Part shown: in pieces, positions 1 through 6,929 of the stretch | How the letters are laid out: each line of letters begins with the position of its first letter | Numbering within the stretch: the stretch's first letter is position 1 | Assembly (NCBI GenBank): GCA_964471235.1 | Contig: CAYYGL010000085.1 | Coordinates: forward strand, 1-20,693 | From: CAYYGL01 sp964471235 | GTDB taxonomy: Bacteria; Calditrichota; Calditrichia; RBG-13-44-9; J075 | Length of the DNA: 20,693 nt | Reading direction: 5' to 3' | Notes under the pieces: model-generated | What the model was told of the DNA's origin: nothing | Database searches by the model: none | The model's input: the letters and a program-made list of their open reading frames with translations, nothing else | Position numbers and translations under genes: made by a program

Positions 1-480
1 TTCCGGGTAACCCAACTCACGCAGCAGCACCTTATACATGATCTCGGTAATCCGATCACTGGCATTTCTGACACCTCGATCCATGGATACATCGAAAATC
101 ACCGCCTGAATATTGAACCGGCTGTTGATGTTTTTCAAATACTGAGTTAATCGGTTGTCACGAGCAGATTCAATAAACCACTGGGAGCTTTTCTTTCCGG
201 CAAGCGGTTTATTCTCCAGGGTATATCCGACTAACTTTACAAAAGAAGATTTACCGGAACCGAAGAAACCGGAAACCCAGGCACCGATACCTTCATGGGG
301 TTCGTGGGGATACTGTGCGATGCGATCATACAATGTATAGAAGTGCTCTTTTAAGGCATCGGTCAGCACATATTCCTGAATTTCCTGCAGAACCGTTTGT
401 TCGTCACCCTGATCAACTTTGATCACTTCCTCTATCTTTCGTTCAATGGGACGTTCAAAAAGGTCCTTGATAATTTTCAT
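1..480 (-). CDS. brxC: BREX P-loop ATPase BrxC, N-terminal fragment (cut by window edge)
   Basis: The first 160 residues are visible; the rest lies beyond position 1. The protein opens MKIIKDLFERPIERKIEEVI, the usual start of BREX BrxC/PglY proteins. A Walker A motif GFFGSGKS lies at residues 71-78, with K77 and S78 as nucleotide-binding residues, and is followed by FVKLVGYTL. A hydrophobic strand ending in IFDVSMDRG lies near residues 127-135. BrxC is a large (about 1,200 residue) AAA-like ATPase needed for BREX phage exclusion and self-methylation. Start choice: GGAGG stands 6-7 bases before the ATG. It follows brxB by 35 bases on the same strand, so it is the third gene of a brxA-brxB-brxC run. 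Family assignment is from motifs and gene order; the ATPase core beyond Walker A cannot be seen. Confidence 0.9.
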   Translation of the reverse strand, partial: MKIIKDLFERPIERKIEEVIKVDQGDEQTVLQEIQEYVLTDALKEHFYTLYDRIAQYPHEPHEGIGAWVSGFFGSGKSSFVKLVGYTLENKPLAGKKSSQWFIESARDNRLTQYLKNINSRFNIQAVIFDVSMDRGVRNASDRITEIMYKVLLRELGYPE

Positions 481-515
481 GTCAATCCTCCGCAACAATA
501 TATCACAGTTCCATC

Positions 516-1100
516 TCAGTAAATTCTTACCCGATAATTATAACTGCTAATCGCCTGGCGTCCTTCCATCTCCATGAACCGCAGTTGGGTTTCCCCCTCT
601 TTCCTTCCGGGATAAAACAAAATAAGAGGGACGGAAGTTTTTCCCTGAAGCTCGTTCAGTAGGACGCTCATGCGATAAAACCCGGGCGCCATCGCCGCCG
701 CTCGATAAAGGAAGACAACATCCTCATCGGGGGTGCAGTCTTTGATTCGTTCCAGGACCAGGTCAGGTAGTGCAGCAAAATCAGCATCTGATAAATAAGT
801 TCTCAGGGTCTCGGACACTTTTTCAAAGCTTAATTTTTTTTCCAACGAAACAATATTTTCAATCGAATCGCATTGCCGAACCGCTTCCCAAAACAACTCG
901 CCAAGTGAAATCAGATGTACCCGTTTGCCAAGATGCTCCAGGCGGGTTTTCAACATCAGCATCTCTTTCCGCATTGAAAATTCTTCCTGTGGTGGATAGC
1001 AAAAGATGACGAAGGGTAGATCATGATAGGCGCTGATACGTATAGGATTAGCCACCAGGTCTTTCTCCAGTCGATTGAGTCGCTCAGAAGCGGATTCCAT
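516..1100 (-). CDS. brxB: BREX protein BrxB (DUF1788)
   Basis: A 194-residue protein of the DUF1788 family, a small BREX component whose biochemical role is not settled. Family-typical stretches are PFVIFCYPPQEEFSMRKEM near residues 28-46, HLISLGELFW near 61-70, and the C-terminal LILFYPGRKEG followed by LRFMEMEGRQAISSYNYRVR. The reading frame stays open upstream to 1160, but I chose the ATG at 1100 because GAGGAG lies 7 bases before it and the resulting length matches the family. With this start it overlaps the end of brxA by 17 bases, which indicates translational coupling. It is followed 35 bases later by brxC. No membrane segment or signal peptide is evident, so a cytoplasmic location is expected. 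Confidence 0.9.
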   Translation of the reverse strand: MESASERLNRLEKDLVANPIRISAYHDLPFVIFCYPPQEEFSMRKEMLMLKTRLEHLGKRVHLISLGELFWEAVRQCDSIENIVSLEKKLSFEKVSETLRTYLSDADFAALPDLVLERIKDCTPDEDVVFLYRAAAMAPGFYRMSVLLNELQGKTSVPLILFYPGRKEGETQLRFMEMEGRQAISSYNYRVRIY

Positions 1101-1860
1101 GTAAAAACTCCTCAACATTTGAAAAGTTAAAATTAATTCGAATAACCCCGCCGGCGGCATGATAGTTCAGGTATCCCGTTTGATGTGCTCTTAAAAACAT
1201 GCGTTCTACTATTCGGGGGGTCAGCAAAAATAATCGCCAATGAGGATGCGCCAACATTTTCTCGCCGGATGACACTTGCTCGCTCAGCAAAAATGCCACA
1301 TATACAAATGTCTCCAACGGAAGATGGTAATTGGCGATCTGCTTCCGTGCTTTACCTTCCAATATACCAAAATCCCTCAAGGTTGCCATCACACCCCGGG
1401 AAAGACGGTGTTTGATGTATTCACTCCAGGGGTTGTTGAATTTCTCCGTCGGGGTTTCTAAAATAAACTGATACACATCCTTTGCCGAAATAGAAATTTG
1501 ACCGGAAAAATATTTTTCAAAGAGGCATAAAGTCACAAAATCATATAGAAAAGCGTCATTCAAAGCAGTATGAAAATACATGATGGAACGAATAATGTCA
1601 ACATTGGCGTTTTTAGATTCTAAAACTTTCAAATGTAAAACAGCATTGCCCACCTCCCCATTTACAAAACGGGGATAAAAAACTCCGGTGATGAGTTCTT
1701 TCACCCACCAACGGGAAGCTTTACCTAACAAGTTGCGGTCAATCACAAATTGAACCCACTCCGATTTCGGCAAGCTCGGCTCATAATATCGTATTAATAG
1801 TCGCATCTCATCAATCATCGCGCCATAATGATGGAAGCGGGCTTTGTATGTTTTTTCCAT
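1084..1860 (-). CDS. brxA: BREX protein BrxA (DUF1819)
   Basis: A 258-residue protein of the DUF1819 family. BrxA is a small helical protein with winged-helix character, reported to bind DNA and required in several BREX types. Recognisable sequence includes MEKTYKARFHHYGAMIDEM at the start, then LLGKASRWWVKELITGVFYPRF near residues 45-66, and a C-terminal stretch ending NVEEFLHGIRF. It is the first gene of the visible BREX run and overlaps brxB by 17 bases. The start at 1860 has no good Shine-Dalgarno sequence, but it begins where family homology begins and a TATAAT box lies about 45 bases upstream. Order brxA-brxB-brxC fits BREX types 1, 5 and 6. No brxE-like gene precedes it, which argues weakly against type 6. 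Confidence 0.9.
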   Translation of the reverse strand: MEKTYKARFHHYGAMIDEMRLLIRYYEPSLPKSEWVQFVIDRNLLGKASRWWVKELITGVFYPRFVNGEVGNAVLHLKVLESKNANVDIIRSIMYFHTALNDAFLYDFVTLCLFEKYFSGQISISAKDVYQFILETPTEKFNNPWSEYIKHRLSRGVMATLRDFGILEGKARKQIANYHLPLETFVYVAFLLSEQVSSGEKMLAHPHWRLFLLTPRIVERMFLRAHQTGYLNYHAAGGVIRINFNFSNVEEFLHGIRF

Positions 1861-1903
1861 GGGGAAATATCAGTGAGATGTTTTTTATTGATGCGAGTAG
1901 TAA

Positions 1904-1909
1904 ATTATA
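1904..1909 (-). promoter_or_regulatory. Putative -10 box of the BREX operon promoter
   Basis: On the minus strand the bases read TATAAT, a perfect sigma-70 -10 hexamer, 44 bases before the brxA start codon. The flanking 1890-1940 region is very A+T rich. No convincing -35 hexamer is found at 16-18 bases; the nearest candidates resemble TCTTAA. An 8-base palindrome GTGATCAC at 1950-1957 lies upstream of the box and could be an operator, but this is speculative. The upstream Uma2 gene ends at 2021, so brxA is likely transcribed from its own promoter. Confidence 0.5.
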
Positions 1910-2020
1910 GACTAATAAGCATATTTTAAGATTTTAGTGAAATTCCCCAGTGATCACCAACTCAATATTCTAAGAAATTTGTTTAACGCAATAAAGGTGC
2001 AAAATAATATCACTTATCCC

Positions 2021-2572
2021 TCACCCAAAAACCTCCCTCACCGGCAGTTTCCAGCCGGGCACCACATCGCCGCCATTCAGGGTGTCTTTTTCGGTGAGGA
2101 TAGTCACATCTTCCCGGCTGTGATACACCTTTACCAACCGGGTCTGTGGCTCTACCACAATGACCATGCGAGTACCGGCATTCAACCAATCCTGAACTTT
2201 CTCTTCTACAGCAGAATAACTGTCACCGGGGGAGATGACCTCCACTGCCAGATCCGGTGCCCCGGGAAAAAATCCTTCCACGTCTTTTGTTTCCGCCAAC
2301 CGCTCCTGGCGTACAAAAGCAACATCCGGGGCACGAACCGTATCCGGGTCTGAGGAGAGTTTAAAGCCCGTCTCCGCTGCAAAGACTTCTCCAAGACTGT
2401 TTTCCCAAACGAACGTACTCAGGGGTGTCGAAATTCTCATTACAATTCGACCATGTTTTTGACCTGCCGGTGACATTTTGCGCAATTCTCCTTTAATTAA
2501 TTCATAGCGGAAGCCATCCTCGGGGAGGCGAAGTAACTCTTCCGCTGTGATGTCTTTGGCGAGCGTTTCCAT
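2021..2572 (-). CDS. Uma2-family PD-(D/E)XK protein (DUF820)
   Basis: A 183-residue protein with the layout of the Uma2/DUF820 family, predicted to adopt a restriction-endonuclease fold. After an N-terminal ITAEELLRLPEDGFRYELIKGEL (residues 8-30) come RAPDVAFV with D83, DLAVEVISPGD with E111, and the helix EEKVQDWLNAG with K125. These are the positions expected for the D, E and K of the active site. Members are often present in many copies in bacterial genomes and their targets are unknown, so nuclease activity is inferred from the fold. It lies 160 bases upstream of brxA on the same strand but has its own strong promoter, so a functional tie to BREX is not shown. A weak AGGTAG precedes the ATG. 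Confidence 0.85.
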   Translation of the reverse strand: METLAKDITAEELLRLPEDGFRYELIKGELRKMSPAGQKHGRIVMRISTPLSTFVWENSLGEVFAAETGFKLSSDPDTVRAPDVAFVRQERLAETKDVEGFFPGAPDLAVEVISPGDSYSAVEEKVQDWLNAGTRMVIVVEPQTRLVKVYHSREDVTILTEKDTLNGGDVVPGWKLPVREVFG

Positions 2573-2649
2573 GACAATTCTACCTGTTTATTGAATTTGT
2601 TTTGATTCGTTGTTATTGCTCCCGCAGTATCTGCTGCCGTGGGTAAACC

Positions 2650-2678
2650 AATATAATATGTTTAATAAGAACTGTCAA
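2650..2678 (-). promoter_or_regulatory. Sigma-70-type promoter for the Uma2 gene
   Basis: On the minus strand a perfect -35 hexamer TTGACA (2673-2678) is separated by exactly 17 bases from TATATT (2650-2655), a five-of-six match to the -10 consensus. Transcription would begin near 2643, leaving a leader of about 70 bases before the Uma2 start codon at 2572. This is one of the best consensus promoters in the window, so the Uma2 gene is probably well expressed under the housekeeping sigma factor. Confidence 0.7.
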
Positions 2679-2759
2679 TTAAGTCTTCAATAGGACATCC
2701 CGGTAAGTGTTACCAATCCCCCCTCTCCTTATACCCTGTACCTTATCCCCTCCTATCCC

Positions 2760-3356
2760 TCACACCCGCATCTTTTTCAACTGCTGGTAAAAACTTCCCA
2801 GGGGAAAGCCCATCACGTTGAAGTAGCAGCCGTCAATCCGCTTTACAAACAATCCGGCGAGTCCCTGGATGCCGTAAGCGCCGGCTTTATCGAACGGCTC
2901 CCCGGAAGCAAGATAAGCGGTAATCTCGTTATCGCTAAGGGGGTAGAACGTGACGGCGGTTGTTTCCTCATCCATCACTTCCTGGGAGCGGCTGCGCAGG
3001 CAAAAAGCGGTGATCACCTCATGGGTGGCGTCGCTGAGGCGGTTCAGTATCTGCCGGGCGTGAGCATCATCCCGGGGCTTTTCGATGATTTCTCCCTCCA
3101 TTACCACCACCGTATCCGCCGCAATCACCAAATCCGCCGCCACGCGTTCCCACACCCATCCCGCTTTTTTTCGGGCAAGCTGCCGGGCGTAATCGCTGGC
3201 ATCGCTATAATCCGGAACGGTCTCTTCAATTTCTGCGGGATAGACCTCGAATGTCAGCCCATTCCGGCGCAAAAGTTCAATCCGCCGCGGCGACCCGCTG
3301 GCAAGCACAATCTTCTTCCGCTCCAACTGACAAAGATGGGTGATAAAATTTTGCAT
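2760..3356 (-). CDS. maf: Maf family nucleoside triphosphate pyrophosphatase
   Basis: A 198-residue cytoplasmic Maf/HAM1-like pyrophosphatase, which hydrolyses non-canonical or excess nucleoside triphosphates to monophosphates. The N-terminal substrate loop LASGSPRRIELL is present, followed by EIEETVP, the AADTVV strand with its catalytic aspartate, KPRDDAHARQILNRLSDATHEVITA, and DKAGAYGIQGLAGLFVKRIDG. The SPRR and YGIQG segments resemble the dTTP/UTP-specific (YhdE-like) branch more than the m7GTP branch; this is a judgement by eye. Start choice: ATG at 3356 with GGAGG four bases upstream. An in-frame GTG at 3383 would add nine residues but would place that ribosome site inside the gene. It is divergent from the secreted nuclease gene, 103 bases away. 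Confidence 0.92.
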   Translation of the reverse strand: MQNFITHLCQLERKKIVLASGSPRRIELLRRNGLTFEVYPAEIEETVPDYSDASDYARQLARKKAGWVWERVAADLVIAADTVVVMEGEIIEKPRDDAHARQILNRLSDATHEVITAFCLRSRSQEVMDEETTAVTFYPLSDNEITAYLASGEPFDKAGAYGIQGLAGLFVKRIDGCYFNVMGFPLGSFYQQLKKMRV

Positions 3357-3459
3357 GGCACCTCCGATTTTCTTATAAATCACCTTGCCTGTTTAGTTGC
3401 TTTCCCGGTAAATTAACCGCTGTTCAATATTAATGACTCTATTACAATACGAGGTGAAT

Positions 3460-5283
3460 ATGAAACCTATTTTTACAATATCCCATTTAACGGGGCTTTT
3501 ACTAATATTCCCCCTCCTTCTCTTTGCCCAGAACAGCCGTATATTTTTGGATGGCAACTTCAATGATTGGCAGACCATCTCCCCGCTTTATACTGACCCG
3601 GCAGGGGATTCCCAGGGCAACCCGGTGGATTTTCAACATCTCTGGGGCAGCAATGATGAGAATTTCCTGTTTTTTAAAATCGAAATCGGCACCGAGTTGA
3701 ATTTGCAGGATGTCAATCAGATCACGTTATACCTGGATACCGACAATAACAGTCAGACCGGGACGCCCGTTCATGGCATCGGTGCGGAATTGAGTTGGAA
3801 TTTCGGGCAGCGAATGGGAACCTTTACCCATAATGGCAACACCATTACCATCTATCAAAACCAAATTGGTATTGTAGCCGCTCCCACGGTTTCCGACAGC
3901 GTTTTTGAGATTGCCCTCTCCCGTTCCGCTCAGCCGGATGGTCAAACCCCGCTGTTTACCGGTGGAACCATAAAACTTGTTTTCCAGGACCAGGTATCCG
4001 GGGGAGATTTTCTCCCGGATGCCCCGGGAGGAGTGGTGTATCATTTCGATAATACCCCTTTACCTCCGTTGCCTGTTCCGGCTATCGCCAAACAGGATAC
4101 CGGCACCATCCGCATGTTAACCTACAACGTGTTATTCAACGGCTTTTTCGACCCCACCCGTCTGCCCAATTTTACCCGTATTTTACAGGCAATCCAACCG
4201 GAAATCATCGGCTTCGAAGAAATCTACGATCACAATGCCTCGGAGACGGTCACCGTAATCGAATCAATTTTGCCCTCGGGGGGGCAGCAGCAATGGTATG
4301 GTGCCAAAGTAAACCCGGATGTTATTGCGGTTAGCCGTTATCCTATCATCAACTCTTTCCCGATAGAAGGCTCCAATCCCGGGGATAACAACGGCGCATT
4401 TCTCATCGACCTGCATCCCAAGTTTGATTCCCAGCTCTTATTTATTGTCGCCCACCCTCCCTGTTGCGGCAATGATGAGGGACGGCAATATGAGATGGAT
4501 GCCATCATGGCCTTCATCCGGGATGCCCAAACCGGAGGCGGCGTTTTGACCCTGGAACCGCAGACCCCCATCGTGATCGTGGGCGACATGAACCTGGTGG
4601 GAGATGCCCAGCAGCTTCGTACCCTGCTCACCGGGGATATTGTTAATACCGGTACGTTCGGTCAGCCGTTCACTCCCGATTGGGATGGCAGCAACCTGGG
4701 AGATTTACTCCCCCGGGACCTCAATTTGCCCATGTTTTACACCTGGTATAGCGAGACCAGCTCCTTTAGCCCGGGCCGGTTGGATTATATGATTTTTACC
4801 GACAGTGTTCTGGATACTCGAAAATCATTTGTTCTGTTTACCCCGGCGCTCTCGCCGGATACCCTCGCCGCTTACAACCTTTTAAGCGACGATGTTCTCA
4901 TCGCCTCCGATCACCTGCCGGTGGTCAGTGATTTTGCAGTGCATACACCTTCCATAATCGAAGGACAAGTGGTTTCTCCACCCCGGCAATATGAGTTATA
5001 CCAAAATTACCCCAATCCCTTCAATGCCACCACTCAAATTTCTTATCGGCTATTCCAATCCGGGCAGGTAAAGCTTGATATCTCCAATATTCTGGGTGAA
5101 ACCATCCGGGTGTTGGTCGATCAACATCAAAATCCAGGTCGTTACCGTGTCACCTGGGACGGAAAAGACCGGGAGGGCAGGCTGGTTGCCAGTGGGATTT
5201 ATTTTTATGCCTTGCAAACCTTTCCGTCCCCTGCATCGCTCAATGCCGTGCGGTTGGTTCGGGCGATGATGTTGGTAAAATGA
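3460..5283 (+). CDS. Secreted endonuclease/exonuclease/phosphatase with C-terminal sorting domain
   Basis: A 607-residue multi-domain exported protein. Residues 1-23 form a signal peptide (MKPIFTISHLTGLLLIFPLL, cleavage probably after LFA). Residues about 28-200 look like a carbohydrate-binding or DOMON-like beta-sandwich (FLDGNFNDW, then ITLYLDTDNNSQTG). Residues about 215-495 are an endonuclease/exonuclease/phosphatase domain: TYN with N223, GFEEI with E253/E254, VGDMN with D376 and N378, and SDHLP with D484 and H485. So the metal-dependent phosphodiester-cleaving residues are all present. Residues about 511-607 form a beta-rich tail starting YELYQNYPNPFN, the usual type IX-like sorting domain. 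Start chosen at the ATG with GAGGTG just before it rather than nine codons upstream, because this gives a proper signal peptide. Substrate unknown: extracellular nucleic acid or a phospho-ester are both possible. Confidence 0.9.
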   Translation: MKPIFTISHLTGLLLIFPLLLFAQNSRIFLDGNFNDWQTISPLYTDPAGDSQGNPVDFQHLWGSNDENFLFFKIEIGTELNLQDVNQITLYLDTDNNSQTGTPVHGIGAELSWNFGQRMGTFTHNGNTITIYQNQIGIVAAPTVSDSVFEIALSRSAQPDGQTPLFTGGTIKLVFQDQVSGGDFLPDAPGGVVYHFDNTPLPPLPVPAIAKQDTGTIRMLTYNVLFNGFFDPTRLPNFTRILQAIQPEIIGFEEIYDHNASETVTVIESILPSGGQQQWYGAKVNPDVIAVSRYPIINSFPIEGSNPGDNNGAFLIDLHPKFDSQLLFIVAHPPCCGNDEGRQYEMDAIMAFIRDAQTGGGVLTLEPQTPIVIVGDMNLVGDAQQLRTLLTGDIVNTGTFGQPFTPDWDGSNLGDLLPRDLNLPMFYTWYSETSSFSPGRLDYMIFTDSVLDTRKSFVLFTPALSPDTLAAYNLLSDDVLIASDHLPVVSDFAVHTPSIIEGQVVSPPRQYELYQNYPNPFNATTQISYRLFQSGQVKLDISNILGETIRVLVDQHQNPGRYRVTWDGKDREGRLVASGIYFYALQTFPSPASLNAVRLVRAMMLVK

Positions 5284-5383
5284 CAAGAAAAAGCCGCCCC
5301 CGGGTTGCCCGGAAAATCGGCAATGGAGGCAGTTTGTGCAATTCCATGAAACCGGTGCCCCGGCTGGATGTCATCAATAAAAG

Positions 5384-6112
5384 ATGAGAAATCTGTTCAT
5401 GACACATGTGAATCACAGTGGAGATACCGGGGTTCTATACCTGGTCAGCACCCCGATTGGCAATTTGGAGGACATCACCCTCCGGGCGCTGCGCATTTTA
5501 AAAGAAGTGGATGTGATCTGTGCCGAAGACACCCGCGTAACCGGGCGTTTGTTAAAACATTACGACATCTCAAACAAGTTGCTGAGCTATCACTCCCACA
5601 ACGAACGTAGCCGTGTCCCCCAACTTATCCGCTACCTGAAAGAGGGACGCCATCTTGCAGTGGTTAGTGATGCCGGCACTCCCGGAATTTCCGACCCGGC
5701 GTACCGCCTGGTGAAAGAAGCTATCCGGGAAGATATTAAAGTGATCCCGGTACCGGGGCCAACTGCTGCCATTGCCGCCCTGGTGGCTTCCGGTTTACCC
5801 ACCCACCGCTTTGTTTTCGAAGGATTTCTTCCCCGGAAAAAAGGACGTCAGAAAAAATTCCGGGAGTTATGTGAAGAGAACGGAACCATTGTAATATACG
5901 AGTCTCCCCTGCGCATTCAAAAAACTGTACAAGATATTGTAAAGCATTGTGGAAATCGTTATATTGTAATTTCGCGTGAAGTAACCAAGAAATTTGAAGA
6001 GTTTTTAAGAGGGTATGCGGAAGATATTTTGCAAGAGTTGGCTTCACGTAAATTAAAAGGCGAAATTGTTTTATTGATAGCCGGCAAAGATTTTAAATCG
6101 ATTGAAGGATGA
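5384..6112 (+). CDS. rsmI: 16S rRNA (cytidine(1402)-2'-O)-methyltransferase RsmI
   Basis: RsmI transfers a methyl group from S-adenosylmethionine to the ribose 2'-OH of C1402 in the ribosomal decoding centre. The 242-residue protein shows the tetrapyrrole-methylase-type fold signatures: LYLVSTPIGNLEDITLRAL at about residues 19-37, CAEDTR, SYHSHNE, VVSDAGTPGISDP with the glycine-rich cofactor loop, PVPGPTA, FEGFLPRKKGR, and YESPLRI. It is somewhat shorter than the E. coli enzyme (about 286 residues), mainly at the C terminus. The start is uncertain: ATG at 5384 and ATG at 5399 are both in frame and neither has a clear Shine-Dalgarno sequence. The next gene starts 10 bases after its stop, suggesting co-transcription. 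Confidence 0.95.
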   Translation: MRNLFMTHVNHSGDTGVLYLVSTPIGNLEDITLRALRILKEVDVICAEDTRVTGRLLKHYDISNKLLSYHSHNERSRVPQLIRYLKEGRHLAVVSDAGTPGISDPAYRLVKEAIREDIKVIPVPGPTAAIAALVASGLPTHRFVFEGFLPRKKGRQKKFRELCEENGTIVIYESPLRIQKTVQDIVKHCGNRYIVISREVTKKFEEFLRGYAEDILQELASRKLKGEIVLLIAGKDFKSIEG

Positions 6113-6122
6113 AAGAAGTTAC

Positions 6123-6773
6123 ATGAACAAACAAGGATTTACGTTTTTACCCGAGGCAGTGAAGAACGGATTCTCCAGGGTAATGGAATTCCCCATTGAA
6201 CTTATCGTCCGATTCAATGTTCATCCCAATTTTTTCACCGTTTTAGGTCTCATACTTTCCGTAATTAGTGCATATTTCTATGCTGTTGGCAAATTGCGCC
6301 TGGCAGGGGTGTTGATTCTCCTGGGAGGATTATGCGACACCATTGACGGCAAAGTGGCACGCCGGGGAGGGCTTTCTTCGCACTTTGGCGCTTTGTTTGA
6401 CAGCAGTTTGGATCGCTATGCTGAGTTTTTTATGTTCTTTGGTGTGGGGGTGCATTTTGTTCGTCAGGATACTACCCTGGCAATGTGGACCACCATCATG
6501 GCATTCCTGGCGTTAGGCGGCTCGATGATGGTCAGTTATGTACGTGCCAGAGCCGAAGGATTGGGATATGATTGCAAAGTGGGGTTAATGCAGCGTGCCG
6601 AACGTATCGTGTACATCGGGCTGGCCTCATTAATTCATGAATATGCCCTGATTGTGGTGATTTGGGCAATTGCTGTTTTGGCGAATTTTACTGCTTATCA
6701 ACGGATGTATCATGTCTGGAAGTCGGAAAAGGCTGCCGCCAACGACAATTCTGATGAACACCTGGGCATTTAA
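6123..6773 (+). CDS. CDP-alcohol phosphatidyltransferase, probably phosphatidylinositol-phosphate synthase-like
   Basis: A 216-residue integral membrane enzyme with several membrane-spanning helices. The full CDP-alcohol phosphotransferase signature is present: D72, D75, G76, A79, R80, G89, D93, D97 in the segment CDTIDGKVAR...GALFDSSLDR. The last aspartates coordinate metal and act as catalytic base. The stretch MVSYVRARAEGLG followed by GLMQRAER is the type seen in inositol-phosphate-accepting family members (phosphatidyl- or archaetidyl-inositol-phosphate synthases). The myo-inositol-1-phosphate synthase gene next door supports that acceptor. A phosphatidylglycerophosphate synthase role is the main alternative. 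Start: ATG at 6123, ten bases after rsmI; an upstream in-frame TTG at 6102 would overlap rsmI and is less likely. Confidence 0.85.
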   Translation: MNKQGFTFLPEAVKNGFSRVMEFPIELIVRFNVHPNFFTVLGLILSVISAYFYAVGKLRLAGVLILLGGLCDTIDGKVARRGGLSSHFGALFDSSLDRYAEFFMFFGVGVHFVRQDTTLAMWTTIMAFLALGGSMMVSYVRARAEGLGYDCKVGLMQRAERIVYIGLASLIHEYALIVVIWAIAVLANFTAYQRMYHVWKSEKAAANDNSDEHLGI

Positions 6774-6832
6774 CCGGGCTGCCATCAGCCACTTCTCAGG
6801 GAGTCTCGCATCTCCCTGACTGATGCGCCCGG
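6774..6832 (+). other. Nested stem-loop directly after the phosphotransferase stop codon
   Basis: Three collinear inverted repeats form one long hairpin. The outer arm is CCGGGC (6774-6779) with GCCCGG (6827-6832). The middle arm is CATCAG (6783-6788) with CTGATG (6820-6825). The inner arm is TCAGGGAG (6796-6803) with CTCCCTGA (6812-6819), closing an 8-base loop. It begins at the base following the TAA. No T-run follows, so it is not a classical intrinsic terminator. It may stabilise or process the mRNA between the lipid synthase and the inositol-phosphate synthase gene, or attenuate read-through. It could also be a dispersed repeat. Confidence 0.6.
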
Positions 6833-6929
6833 ATCATTTGGCGACCATTAAAAACTATCTATCTATTTCCTTAACTTACCCAATCTCCGAAAGTCGATTT
6901 CGGGATTAAACAGAATAAAGGAGTATGAA

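Noticed and set aside
155..340. Open frame on the plus strand inside the brxC fragment
   Set aside because: It lies antisense to a clear Walker A-containing coding region and its translation has no recognisable family character.
1101..1160. Upstream extension of brxB (20 extra codons)
   Set aside because: GAGGAG sits seven bases before the ATG at 1100, and family-like sequence begins there; the extension would lie wholly inside brxA.
1937..2353. 138-codon open frame on the plus strand across the Uma2 gene
   Set aside because: It is antisense to the Uma2 coding sequence, whose active-site motifs are clear, and its translation is low-complexity and histidine/proline rich as expected of a shadow frame.
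3357..3383. GTG start for maf nine codons upstream
   Set aside because: The GGAGG ribosome site for the ATG at 3356 would fall within the coding sequence, and Maf proteins begin close to the LASGSPRR segment.
5300..5312. CCGGG-TTG-CCCGG hairpin after the secreted nuclease as a terminator
   Set aside because: The stem is only five pairs with a three-base loop and there is no T-run, so a terminator call is not supported.
6102..6122. TTG start for the CDP-alcohol phosphotransferase overlapping rsmI
   Set aside because: The ATG at 6123 is a better start codon and avoids overlap; the extra residues MKDERSY have no homology value.
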